A DNA stretch of 64,000 bases, taken from Armigeres subalbatus (Eukaryota > Arthropoda > Insecta > Diptera > Culicidae). Location of the stretch: positions 407,923,612-407,987,611 of the forward strand of contig NC_085141.1 of the NCBI RefSeq assembly GCF_024139115.2. Reading direction: 5' to 3'. The position numbers were made by a program, and so were the translations under genes. The notes beneath the pieces were generated by a model. That model had not been told where the DNA came from. It made no database searches and saw only the letters and a list, made by a program, of their open reading frames with translations. Position 1 is the first letter of the stretch. Every line of letters starts with the position of its first letter. Positions 47,240 through 57,751 of this stretch are shown here, piece by piece.

Positions 47240-47766
47240 GAGTTTTAGCGGCAGAGGAGGTAGCTACGGCAAAGAAAGAGGTGCTTGTAAAAGTAGGCTA
47301 TTATGACGGAGCTACGCGGATGTCCCAAAGGCCATGAGAGGAGAGCAAATACTCTCTGGTCACGCAGAAGATGTCAACTGCATCCATGAGATGCAGAAGG
47401 GCGAGATGATTTTCGGGATCCTGCACAGAAGAGCTCAGCGTACACAAACTTGACTGTAGAGGGGCTGGTTGATGGGATTCATGTTGGAGCCCTATGCCCA
47501 GTTGAAGTCATCCAATGTAAGGGTTTGGATGAAATGACTAAAGCCAGTGTGCTGGTCGATACATTGAAAGATCAGTGGAGAGTTGAGATCCTATTCGTTT
47601 ACGAAAGAGCTATGCGTACCCGCCAGGTACGTCTGGCGGGAGCCAAGAAGTTACTCGATAAGACCAAGTTGAAGGTAGGATTGATGGTATGTTACGTGAT
47701 CATACACCAACCACTTGTGGTCTGCTACAAGTGCTTCGGCTACGCTCATAAGTCATTTCAGAACTG
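47240..47766 (+). pseudogene. Decayed LINE ORF1 (gag-like) fragment with a zinc knuckle remnant
   Basis: The frame starting near 47450 reads VEGLVDGIHVGALCPVEVIQ and ends with VVCYKCFGYAHKSFQN before a stop. This resembles the CxxCxxxGHxxxxC knuckle at the end of ORF1 of R1/I-type LINEs; the GH histidine is kept (AH for GH) and the last cysteine is replaced. Upstream, in another phase, HEMQKGEMIFGI resembles text that precedes this region in such proteins. Frameshifts separate the pieces, so it is dead. The link to a clade is from motif memory only. Confidence 0.45.
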
Positions 47767-47984
47767 AACTTTGGCAGAAAATTTCGTTTAGTATTGATTC
47801 TCAGCAAAATATTTAATGTATCTCAGCAACCGAAACGTCACATTTACTGAGATCTCGGAAAAAATCATGTTTACTGAAAATCGGTGGTGCCTACATAGGG
47901 AAAATTCGTGGAACTGAAAATTTCTCAACTTCATCGGAAGCACACGCATACTCGTCGATGTGCTCAAAGACCGTGGATTCGACA

Positions 47985-49735
47985 TCGAAGCGCTGTAGGA
48001 AGTTTGTTGGAAGAGATCAACGGTGCGAACGTTCAGAGGTAATCATACCATCTATCAGAGCACCGGCAACATACACGAGCTTTGAACAGCTTGCGTAGAG
48101 ATAGCCGATATGCAAAGGCTCGTGATCGGGTGGTGGCCGATTCATGAGAGAATGCGCAGGTTGATGTTCAAAGCCCGGTTCTACAAATTTAGCATAATCA
48201 ACATCCATAGCCCATACTCCGGAACCACTGATGATGATAAGGACGCATTCTAAGCCAGTTGAAATATCGATACACTTGAAGATCACCACTGCAGACAGAA
48301 TCACAAATCGATCGTCCTGATTGATGGACGGCACTTGTTCGACATTATCGGCGTCAGGACATATCGTGGCGCCTACATCGACTCTGATCACTATCTGGTG
48401 ATGGTTGAACTGCGCCCAAACCTATTCGTCATCAACAATGTTTGGTACCGACGACCACCGCGGTACGACCTAGAGCGACTGAGCAACCTAATGTCGCCAC
48501 TGCATACGCGCAGTATCTCGAGGCAGCGCTGCTGGAAGAGGGTGAGCTTGATGGGGCTCCTCTTGAGGACGGCTGGAATACAGTTAAAGCAGCCATTAAC
48601 GACGCAGCGGAGAACAACGTCGGGTATGTGAAACGAAGTCGCCGGAACGATTGATTCGACGAAGAATGCAGACAGATTCTGGAGGAGAAGGACACAGCGC
48701 GGTGCGAGGAGATGGAACAGTTGTGACGTTCTTAAGAAACACGCAAGTTCTATCAGAAGCTCAACGCATCCCGCAATGGTTTCGTGCCGCGAGTCGAGAT
48801 GTACAGGGATAATGAGGGGAGCATCTTGACGGACGAACGTGTGGTGATCGAAAAATGGAAGCAGCACTACGATGAACAATTGAATGGTGCTGAGAGTACA
48901 GGCACTGGAAGTTAAGGCAGCGGAGGAAATGACTACGTCAGTTCCACGGACGATGGAGGCCAGTCAGCCTTGAGGAAAGTTAGGGATGCCATCCAACACC
49001 TAAAGGCCAATAAAGCAGCTGGTATAGATAGCATCGGAGCTGAGCTCATCAAGATTGGCTTGGATGGATGAGAAATTGTCAAGCCGGCTTCGTTGATGGC
49101 CTTACGACAAGAAATCAGATATTTACTGTCCGGGAAATCCTCCAAAAACGTCGATAATACCAGGTCCCAACGCACCATCTGTTTATCGATTATAAGGCGG
49201 CATATGACAGTATAGTCTGCGTAGAGCTATGGAATATTATTGCCGAGAACAGCTTCCCTGAGAAGCTTACCAGACTAGTCAAAACAATAGTGGATGGTGG
49301 GCAAAATTGTGCGAAGATTTCGGGCGAAATCCAGTCAATTTATATGTTTCGCGGATGACTTGGACACTATCGGCCGATAAATTGCAAAGGTAGCCGAACT
49401 ATACTGCCGTAATCTGACAAAGGGACGTATACGCCATTTTACAAAAATGGCGTTAACGAGTAGTAATCATCGAGCTCTTTAACAGAAAAAATGTTTTTTG
49501 TAATTTGGCGCATACGTCACTTATTCAGATTATGCAGTGTACACCCGCCTGGAAAGTGAAGTAACAAAAGTTGGTAAGCAGTGTTACGATAGACGGGGAT
49601 ACCTTCGAGGTGGTCTAGGAATTCGTCTACCTTGGATCCTTGTCAACGGCTGAACCATGTATTGAAGCGTCAAATTGCTGATTCAGTATTTTCTGTTAAG
49701 ATGTAAGCTAAATAAATGAAAATGAATGAATCCAG
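47985..49735 (+). pseudogene. RTE-type LINE, copy 1: endonuclease and reverse transcriptase remnants
   Basis: Frames carry INIHSPYSGTTDDDKDAF (near 48190-48255) and IDSDHYLVMVEL (near 48378), matching the late motifs of the apurinic endonuclease domain including the SDH catalytic block. Next comes the linker also found in copy 3 (NTVKAAINDAAENNVGY), then the start of reverse transcriptase. A deletion removes the part from about the first RT motif to QAGFVDG, and later text resumes at about 49075. Stops and shifts are frequent. The 3' end GATGTAAGCTAAATAAATG followed by AATGAATGAAT matches the other copies. A MITE sits at 49401-49540. Confidence 0.7.
49401..49540. mobile_element. ~140-bp MITE nested in LINE copy 1
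   Basis: Left end ATACTGCCGTAATCTG then GACGTATACGCC, and right end GGCGCATACGTCAC then CAGATTATGCAGTGT, are inverted repeats over about 34 bp. The interruption is visible because copies 2 and 3 of the LINE run on without it. Confidence 0.65.
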
Positions 49736-50014
49736 ACAGCCTCATAGAGAGGATATGTCAGAACGTGAATATTTGGAATGTGACGATTCAAAATCTGAGA
49801 TTCTTCCCTCCACCCTATGTATGTCGAGGATGGTCCTATAGTGACCTAGAATTGAAATAATATTTTTATACTTAATGAATCACGTTTATAATGTAAACTG
49901 TTAAAAATGGGAGCAAAAAAAAGTTACGTTATATCGAGGTAAAAATTACGTTATATCGAGGTAAAAATTACGTTATATCGAGGTTACGTTATCGAGGTTA
50001 CGTTATATCGAGGT

Positions 50015-50814
50015 ATTACTATATATTAAAATTAGAAGAAAATACGAAAATACTATCCGTCAAAATTAAAGACAAACTTAATGAATATTTACCATGAAAC
50101 AAATCTCAACTGGTAGACATTTGTATGTTCTTGCTTGATGATTGGGATGATTGGTATTCACTAAATATATGAGCTATCACCACAAAATTAGTAATATAGA
50201 AGTAACATAGCCACCTTTTCTTTTATTAGCAATGCAACTTCTATTGTTGGTAATGAAATTGCTCTATTTGTCAAGCACACACCAGAGTAACTATTGATGC
50301 TATTGATGTATCGGCGCAATTCTCTGTTTGTTTATAGTTTTCAGTAGAAAAAATCACGCATATTAAAGAGCCGTACGGTTATCTGGCTCAGCTGAGTCAA
50401 ACAATAAATAAGTTCGTGTTCTTAATATGAACTTTGAGTAATGTAGGCAGATAGAAAAAAATTAACACATTTCATAACAAATTCAAAATAGGTATAATGC
50501 TACTGCGGGACTATCACACTTGATTTAATTCAAACTCTGCGTTTTTTTCTCAATACTATCGTCGACTATCTTGCTCATAGTTTATGCGACAATCAATTAG
50601 AAAATCATTCAGCGTGGTGATGATTGTGCTCTGTTCTGAAGCGCTTGATGCTAATGAAATCTATATTTATTTTTTGTATTTAACGATTTTATTTTCATAA
50701 TATGTAGTGGAGCACTTGATTATATATTCGCCCTTCTTAGTGATAATCGTGGCGATCAAGTTTATAAAGTGGTTTACATAACGATTTTTTTTTTCAAAAT
50801 GCAATTTCTCAAGA
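50015..50814. other. Unassigned AT-rich DNA
   Basis: No gene, RNA or bounded repeat is recognised. Confidence 0.3.
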
Positions 50815-51480
50815 AAAATTTCTAGAATTTCACTGAAGTAAATTCTGAATTTCGGCATTAAACTGTCTTGAATTTCCCCAGCAAATTATTCTGTGTTATG
50901 TTGCCAAATTCTTCTTAGTTTTACGGAAAAAGATTTGAACAATTCACGAGAAATTCTTTAAAATTTTCAAGGGATTTTTTTTTAATTTGAATTAAAAGTT
51001 CTTCGGCATTTCCCAGAAAATGTCTTGAAAGCTTCCAAACTTCTTTTGAATCTCCACGGAATCTCCCTTCGAAATATCCGCAAATAATATTTGCTTGGAA
51101 TTGATATTGAAAATTCTTCGTAGCTTCAACAGAAAATTGTTCAAAATTTCCACGGGAAATGATTTTAATTTCCCACCAAACATTTTTCGAGTTTTCGTAA
51201 AAAATCTTCGCGGTTTCCACAGGAAAGCCTTTTCAGTTTTCATGAGAAATTTACCAACATTTTCACTCGGCATTCTTGAGAATTTTCACCGAAAAAATTC
51301 TTTGAAATTTCGACAGAAAGTTGCTCGAAATTTGCATGGAAATTAGTTCTGATCTTAAAATCCATGGAAAGTATTTCGCAACGTCCGCAGAAATTCTAAA
51401 ATTATCTATGGAAAACAATTTAAATTTTTAGTTTAATTTAGTTGGAATTTTAAAATGCTTTGGACTTCTTCAAACTTAAA
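50815..51480. repeat. Degenerate short-period repeat (AGAAATTC / GAAATTTTC)
   Basis: A loose ~27-bp rhythm of GAAATT/AATTTC words such as CAGAAAATTGTTCAAAATTT. Similar text occurs at 60940-61150, 61930-62300 and 63700-63980. It looks like an old decayed minisatellite family; frames over it are not taken as coding. Confidence 0.35.
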
Positions 51481-52350
51481 CCGGCGTTGCAAATTATAGG
51501 TCAATGGCGTTACATATTTATCGGCCGATGTAAAAAAAAAAATGGCGGCGTGTCGAATCTACCAGAAGTTCTATTAGTTGACTTCTAAATCTCGTTTCAG
51601 CAGTGTAGACAGAGGATTAAATTGGATTTTTGTTTTGTTGGATTTTTTTTATTGCATTTCCATTAGCTCATTCGTCCCTTTGGGCACAACGCGAGCGAGC
51701 CACATGTGACAACTATATCCCTACACTGTACAGTGTCGACTTTTTTTTATTAGTTTATTTACGAATTAATTACTTTCCATTTAATTCCACCAATTATTTT
51801 CGATATCTTTGCAGATACGTATTTCGACCACAACTGTGTGGTCGTCTTCAGTGTCTCGTACTTGACTCGGTAGTTTTTATTTATTTTTCATTCCAATACC
51901 AATATTCGATGTGCTGCTTCGGCTTCTATTTTATCGATGTAGCAGTGCGATGAGCATATGATGATGAGGGTCTATTACGTAGCATTAGCATTAGCATTGT
52001 TACGGTGTAATTCGTAGATTGGACACTAGTGATACTCATGTTTTACTTTTTGAATCCTCATCTAGAATGCTATCAGAAATCAAGAAGGGGAGTGGTCCTT
52101 GATTCCAGTCTTAGATAAAAATAACAAATACATGAGGATTACTACTCCTGGCCACGCCCATCTTCACCGTAACTAGGGAGAGATGTTGATGTGGTACTTA
52201 CTTAACGAGAGGCCACCGACTTAGCGACACCCTCATACATACCACGGAGTTGGATAAAGATGGAGGTATTCGTTGGGTCAGGATTTGCCTGTAGCTGGCA
52301 ATGTACCCGTGGTAGATCTTACCACGCAAATGTGTCTACCCAGCGTTACG
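51481..52350. other. Unassigned DNA with one family P fragment
   Basis: 51780-51875 (CAGATACGTATTTCGACCAC ... TACTTGACTCGG) is a diverged piece of the family seen at 4609-4732. GATGAGGGTCTATTACGTA occurs at 51962 and again at 52356. Nothing else is recognised. Confidence 0.35.
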
Positions 52351-52355
52351 GGTCA

Positions 52356-52925
52356 TGATGAGGGTCTATTACGTAATGCAAAAACGATGCTTTTAAGAAC
52401 CCCCCACCCCCTCGTAACAATCTGTAACAACTTACAGAACTACCCCTATATCCCCATGCGTAATGCGTAACAATTAATCATGGTAGAATTTGAAGCACGT
52501 TATAATAAATTATTATGTATTCACCTGTCATAAGACGAGTTTAAACAATCCCATTGAATTCCACCACTTAATTGTATCCTGACAGATACGTATTTCGACC
52601 TCAACAGTAAGGCCGTCTTCAGTGTCTTGTACTTGACTCGACTCAAGTCGAGTCAAGTACAAGACACTGAAGACGGCCTTACTGTTGAGGTCGAAATACG
52701 TATCTGTCAGGATACAATTAAGTGGTGGAATTCAATGGGATTGTTTAAACTCGTCTTATGACAGGTGAAAACATTCCACTAAAAAGCTCAAAATAATTTT
52801 CTTATATTATGTATTGTTTATTTTATGCTATTTATAAAGTAAATGATATTTCTAATTTTTAAAATATTTTTTCTCTACGCGTAACAATATTTCGAAGGAC
52901 CCCCACCCCCTATATTTTGCGTAAC
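52356..52925. mobile_element. Interrupted Harbinger-type MITE of the GCGTTACGTAAT family
   Basis: The left part (52356-52480) begins GGGTCTATTACGTAATGC and carries CCCCCCACCCCCTCGTAACA. The right part (52870-52925) reads ACGCGTAACAATATTTCGAA, GGACCCCCACCCCC, TTTTGCGTAACAAATCG, very like 57560-57650. The palindrome at 52520-52769 lies between them, and the right terminus is replaced by the GAGAAGTGA array. Confidence 0.45.
52520..52769. repeat. Perfect 250-bp palindrome (124-bp arms, 2-bp centre)
   Basis: Arms 52520-52643 and 52646-52769 are exact reverse complements by base-by-base reading, with only CA (52644-52645) between them. Each arm is a unit of dispersed family P (compare 4609-4732). 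The right side continues into the normal family flank (AACATTCCACTAAAAAGCTC), while the left side does not. Such a structure is usually unstable, so it is very young or an assembly or read artefact. Confidence 0.9.
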
Positions 52926-53330
52926 AAATCGTAAGTGAGAAGTGAAGTGAAGTGAGAAGTGAAAAATAAGAAATGGGAAATGAGAAGTGAGAAGAAAACA
53001 GTGAAAGGTGACAAATGAAAACTGAAAAGTAAGAAGTAAAAAATGTGAGAAGCGAGAAGTGAGAAGTAAGAAGTGAGAAATGGGTAATTAGAAGTGAAAA
53101 ATGAGAAGTGAGAAATGAGAAGTAATAAGTGAAAAGTGAGAAGTGAAAAATAAGAAATAAAAAGTGAAAAGTGAGAAGGGATGAGTGAGAAGTGAGAAGG
53201 GATTAGTGAGAAGTAAGTAGTTAGAAAAGAGAAGAGAGAACGGAGAAGTGTCGAATGAGAAGTGAGAAATGTGAAATGAGAAGTGAGAAGAGAGGAATGA
53301 GAAATGAGAAGTGAGAAGAAGTAAAATGTG
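52926..53330 (+). repeat. Low-complexity array of GAGAAGTGAGAAATGA words
   Basis: About 400 bp of shuffled GTGAGAAGTGAGAA and AAATGAGAAG words without a fixed period. The same words make up the loop of the fold-back element at 6.5-6.8 kb, which suggests a related origin. The minus-strand frame (83 codons, SHFSF-rich) is a by-product. Confidence 0.8.
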
Positions 53331-53384
53331 GGAATTCATAATTGTGCAAATAATCTGGAGTGCAAAGAAACGGAACCATCACAA

Positions 53385-53772
53385 CGAACGTCTTAAATGC
53401 TCCTTGGTTTTGTGGATGACATTGACATTATTGGCATACATCGCACAACTGTGAAAGAGGCTTTCGTGCCTTTGAAACGGGAGACTGAAAGAATAGGATT
53501 GATCATGAACTCTGTCAAAACTAAGTACTTGGTGGCTGGCAGTGAACGTTGCCCTCCAAACGGTGTTCGAGGTGGAAATAGATGGAATGCGATTTGAGGT
53601 TGTCGACGAATCCATATATCTTGGAACACTCGTTACATGTGATAATGACGTTAGCAGCGAGATGCAAAGTAGGACTTCCAACGGTTTGCTTAGCCAGCTA
53701 AAGTCTCGCAGTCTACAGACACGGACAAGACTAGCTCTGAACACATCGTTGATTCGTCCAGTCGCCCTCTAA
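53385..53772 (+). pseudogene. Reverse transcriptase fragment (palm and thumb) of a second LINE lineage
   Basis: Two overlapping phases give FVDDIDIIG, which is the FADD active-site block with V for A, then KTKYLVAGSE and, after a one-base shift near 53545, FEVVDESIYLGTLVTCDNDV. These match the palm and thumb of RTE-like reverse transcriptases but differ from copies 1-3 more than those differ from each other. Only this short 3' piece is present. Confidence 0.6.
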
Positions 53773-53776
53773 TTGT

Positions 53777-55348
53777 ATGCACAGGCAGATTGTCAGAATC
53801 TGGAAAACAAATCAGCTACTCTTTCAGCACACTTGTTGTAGAGAAGTTTCAGTAACACGTGTACAACCAAATGTGGTCACATTTGTGATGCTGCAACTCA
53901 TTTGTGTGAGTTGTGTTACTCGGGAACCAGAGAAGTGGAAGGAAGGGGTCATATGTCCCATCTACAAGAAAGACGACATGCTGGAGTGTGAGAGCTTTCA
54001 AGCAATCGCCATCCTAAATGCCGCCTACAAAGTTATATCCCAGATCGACTTTCGTCAATCTATCATAATCTATAGTAAATGAGTTCGTTGGAAATTACCA
54101 AGCCGGTTTCATAGCTCGACAACGGCCCAGATCTTCAGTGTACGACAAATCCTTCAAAAATGATCTGAATATCTGGTCCTTGTTTATAGGTTTCAGTGTG
54201 GCATACGATAGTATGGACGAGAACAGCTATTCTGGGATGTCTATGAGACTGATCGAAACAACGATGGATGGTGTGCCAAATTGTGTTAAAATTTAAGACG
54301 AAAACTTCGACAAGGTGATGCGCTTTCATAATTGTAGCTCAATGTTGCGCAACAAGGTTTCATGTGGATATCCATATGTAACAACCGGGGTACGATTTTT
54401 AACAGATCCAGTCAATTTATTTGATTCGCTGATGACATGGACATTGTCGAAAAGTGAAGCATCAAAAGTTGGACTGGTGGTGAATACGTCGAAGACTAAG
54501 TACATGCAGGGGCGGAACCGAGCGCGACAGGGCCCACCTGGAAAGCAGTGTTACGATAGACAGGGATACTTTCGAGGTGGTCGATGAATTCGTCTACCTT
54601 GGATCCTTTCTAACGGCTGATAATAATGTTAGTCGTGAAATACGAAGACTTATCATTTGTTGAAGACGGGCCTACGGGCTCCAGAAGAAACTGCGGTCAA
54701 AAAATATTCACACCACACCAAATGTACTATGGACAAAAAGCTCTTAAGACCAGTAGTCCTCTACGGATATCCATGTTTCATGGACAATGCACGAGGAGGA
54801 CTTGCAAGTACTAGGAGTAATGGAGAGACGGGTGCTTAGGACCATCTTTGGCAGTGTGCAAGAAGACGATGTGTGGCGGCGAAGAATGAACCACGAGCTC
54901 GCCCAGCCCAGTATCCAGAAGGTAGCTAAAGCCGGAATGGGAGCGTCCACAAATTACGTAATGCTTAGAGGGGGGAGGAAGGTTGGTCAAAGTGTGACGA
55001 TCCATACAAAATTTTCAGATGTTTCATACAAAAATGTGACATAGGGAAGAGGGGGAGTTGAAAATGCCCATTGTTGCGTTACATAATGAATGGATCTTTC
55101 CAAGGGTACGATGGGCAGGACATGTTGCAGGAATGCCGGACAGCAACCAAACAAAGATGGTGTTCGCTTCCAGTCCTGTAGGTACGAGACGGCGTGGAGC
55201 GCAGCGAGCGAGGTGGGCTGACCAGGTACAAAATGACTTGGCGAGCGTGGAGCGCATTCGAGGATAGAGAGATGCGTCCTCGAACAGTGTATTGTGATGT
55301 CAAATTGTTGATTCAGTGTTATCTGTTTAGATGTAAATTAAATAAAAT
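53777..55348 (+). pseudogene. RTE-type LINE, copy 2: broken reverse transcriptase
   Basis: Text parallel to copy 3 begins at QIVRIWKTNQL (53786). An unrelated ~115-bp insertion (53815-53930) follows, then EGVICPIYKKDDMLECESFQ, AYKVISQID, QIFSVRQILQK, and the C-terminal EDLQVLGVMERRVLRTIFG (near 54793). A MITE interrupts the end at 54938-55103, after which RVRWAGHVAGMPDSN resumes. The 3' end is GATGTAAATTAAATAAAATG. Stops and frameshifts throughout mean that it cannot make protein. Confidence 0.75.
54938..55103. mobile_element. Harbinger-type MITE nested in LINE copy 2
   Basis: Comparison with copy 3, where GCCGGAAGGGTACGATGGGC is continuous, places the insertion exactly. Ends (CACAAATTACGTAATGC; GCGTTACATAATGAATGG) are imperfect inverted repeats of the same kind as at 62968-63133. 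The flanking triplets are GAA and CAA, an imperfect 3-bp duplication. Confidence 0.7.
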
Positions 55349-55362
55349 GAACAAGAATCTAA

Positions 55363-57703
55363 GGGTCTGTTCAAATATTACGTAACGCGAAAAACATAAT
55401 TTTTAGAATCCTCTCCACTGCATACGTGCAGCATCTCGAGGCAGCGTTGCCGCAAGAGAGTGAGCTCGATGGGGCCCCTCTTTATGACTGCTGGAATACA
55501 GTCAAAGCAGCCTTTAACGACGCAGCGGAGAACAACGTCGGGTATATGGGTCGAAGTCGACGGAACGATTGGTTCGACGAAGAGTGCAGACAGATTCTGG
55601 AGGAGAAGGACGCAGCGCGGGCGGTCGCGTTGCAGCAAGGTACCCGGCAGAACGTGGAACTTTATAGACGGAAGCGGAGACAGCAGACCCGACTTTTTCA
55701 GGAGAAGAAACGCCGCCTGGAAGAAGCGGAGTACGAGGAGATGGAAACAGCTGTGCCGTTCTCAAGAAATACGCAAGTTCTATCAGAAGCTCAACGCATC
55801 CCGCAAAGGCTTCGTGCCGCGAGCCGAAATGTGCCGGGATAAGGATGGGAGCATCTTGACGGACGAACGTGTGGTGATCGAAAGGTGGAAGCAGCACTAC
55901 GAGGAACATTTGAATGGCGCTGAGAGTACAGGCAGTGAAAGTCAAGGCAGTGGAGGAGATGACTACGTCAGTTCAGCGGACGATGGAAGCCAACCAGCCC
56001 CCACCTTGAGGGAAGTTAAGGATGCCATCCAACAGCTAAAGACCAATAAAGCAGCTGGTAAGGATGGTATCGGAGCTGAACTCATCAAGATGGACCCGGA
56101 AAAGCTAGCCACTTGTGTGCACAAATTGATAGTCAGAATCTGGGAAACTGAACAGCTACCGGAGGAGGGGAAGGAAGGGGTTATATGCCCCATCTGCAAG
56201 ACAGGCGACAAACTGGAGTGTGAGAACTTTCGAGCGATCACCATCCTTATTGCCGCCTACAAAGTGATATCCCAGATCATCTTCCATCGTCTGTCACCAT
56301 TAGTGAATGAGTTCGTGGGAAGTTATCAAGCCGGCTTCGTTGACGGCCGTTCGACAACGGGCCAGATCTTTACTGTACGGCAAATCCTTCAAAAATGCCG
56401 TGAATACCATGTCCCAACGCAGCATCTGTTCGTTGATTTCAAGGCGGCATACGACAGTATAGGCCGCGTAGAGCTATGGGAAATTATGGACAAGAACAGC
56501 TTCCCTGGGAAGCCTACCAGACTGATTAAAGCAACGGTGGATGGTGTGCAAAACTGTGTGAAGATTTCTTGCGAACACTCCAGTTCGTTCGAATCGCGCC
56601 TTGGACTAAGACAAGGTGATGGACTTTCGTGCCTGTTGTTCAACATTGCGCTAGAAGGTGTCATGCGGAGAGCCGGGTGTAACAGCCGGGGTACGATTTT
56701 CAACAGATCCAGTCAATTTATTTGTTTCGCAGATGACATGAACATTGTCGGCCGAACATTTGCAATGTGGCAGAACTGAAACGTTAAACAACAAAAGTTG
56801 GACTGGTGGTGAATGCGTCAAAGACAAAGTACATGCTTGTGGGCGGAACCGAGCGCGACAGGGCCCGCCTGGAAAGCAGTGTTACGATAGACGGGGATAC
56901 CTTCGAGGTGGTCGAGGAATTCGTCTACCTTGGATCCTTTCTAACGGCTGATAACAATGTTAGTCGTGAAATACGAAGGCGATTCATGTGTGGAAGTCGG
57001 GCCTACTACGGGCTCCAGAAGAAATTGCGGTCGAAGAAGATTCGGTACCGCACCAAATGTGTCATGTACAAGACGTTAATAAGACCGGTTGTCCTCTACG
57101 GACATAAAACATGGACAATGCTCGAGGAGGACTTGCAAGCACTTGGAGTATTCGAGAGACGGGTGCTTAGGACCATCTTTGGCGGTGTGCAAGAAGACGG
57201 TGTGTGGCGACGAAGAATGAATCACGAGCTCGCCCAACTCTACGGCGAACCCAGTATCCAGAAGGTAGCTAAAGCCGGAAGGGTACGATGGGCATGACAT
57301 GTTGCAAGAATGCCGGACAGCAACCCTGCAAAGATGGTGTTCGCTTCACATCCGGCAGGTACGAGACGGCGTGGAGCGCAGTGAGCGAGATGGGTAGCCC
57401 AGGTGCAAAACCACTTGGCGAGCGTGGGGCGTATTCGAGGATGGAGATATGCGGCCTCGAACCGTGTATTGTGGCATCAAATTGTTGATTCTGTGTTATC
57501 TGTTTAGATGTAGACTGAACAAATGAATGAAATGAAACGAACATTTTTTTAATTTTTTGAATATTTTTTCTCTAAGCAATTGATTTGTTACGCGTAACAA
57601 TATCTAGAAGGACCCTCACCCCCTATATTTTGCGTAACAAATCGTAACAAAAGTTAAATAAGCCCCCACCCCCTACTGCGTTACGTAATATTTCAACAGA
57701 CCC
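55363..57703. mobile_element. Harbinger-type MITE split by LINE copy 3 (TAA duplication)
   Basis: The left end GGGTCTGTTCAAATATTACG and right end CGTAATATTTCAACAGACCC are inverted repeats with one mismatch. TAA occurs on both sides (55360-55362, 57704-57706). The MITE sequence proper is 55363 to about 55411 and about 57541 to 57703; between them lies a 5'-truncated LINE. The left end abuts the 3' tail of LINE copy 2. The reading order is therefore copy 2, then the MITE, then copy 3. Confidence 0.8.
55412..57540 (+). pseudogene. RTE-type LINE, copy 3: nearly complete reverse transcriptase, frameshifted
   Basis: This is the best preserved of the three copies. It lacks the endonuclease and starts in the linker (NTVKAAFNDAAENNVGY, phase of 55426). 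One extra A near 55748 (GAAACAG where copy 1 has GAACAG) shifts the frame into the long open stretch that runs to 56779. That stretch holds KAAGKDGIGAELIK, NFRAITILIAAYKVISQ, YQAGFVDGRSTTGQIF, LFVDFKAAYDS, GLRQGDGLSCLLFN and the catalytic FADD (near 56730). A second shift near 56780 leads to the thumb at 56806-57297 (EEFVYLGSFLTADNN, TLIRPVVLYG, ERRVLRTIFGG), and a stop after RVRWA precedes the C-terminal piece. The 3' tail is AATGAATGAAATGAA. Element recognised as RTE-like by motifs; JAM1-like is a guess. Confidence 0.8.
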
Positions 57704-57751
57704 TAAAGCTAGAGCAATATTTAACACATATACCTAGGAATAATGCTAGAC

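Larger units (their letters stand above)
45955..50013. mobile_element. TIR element with CCTCGATATAACG ends (TA duplication), heavily nested
   Basis: Left end CCTCGATATAACGTAAC and right end GTTACGTTATATCGAGG are inverted repeats, with TA on both sides (45953-45954, 50014-50015), as in pogo or other Tc1/mariner-related elements. Several extra copies of the end motif GTTACGTTATATCGAGG stand in tandem at the right (49927-50013), and one more lies inside the left (45996-46015). The 4-kb interior contains LINE fragments and a MITE rather than a recognisable transposase, so the element is either non-autonomous or its gene was lost. Superfamily inferred from ends and TA only. Confidence 0.6.

Noticed and set aside
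55460..55745. First third of the 439-codon frame in LINE copy 3 as protein
   Set aside because: The neighbouring phase (55426-55750) carries the residues conserved with copy 1; the frame is only meaningful after the one-base insertion near 55748.
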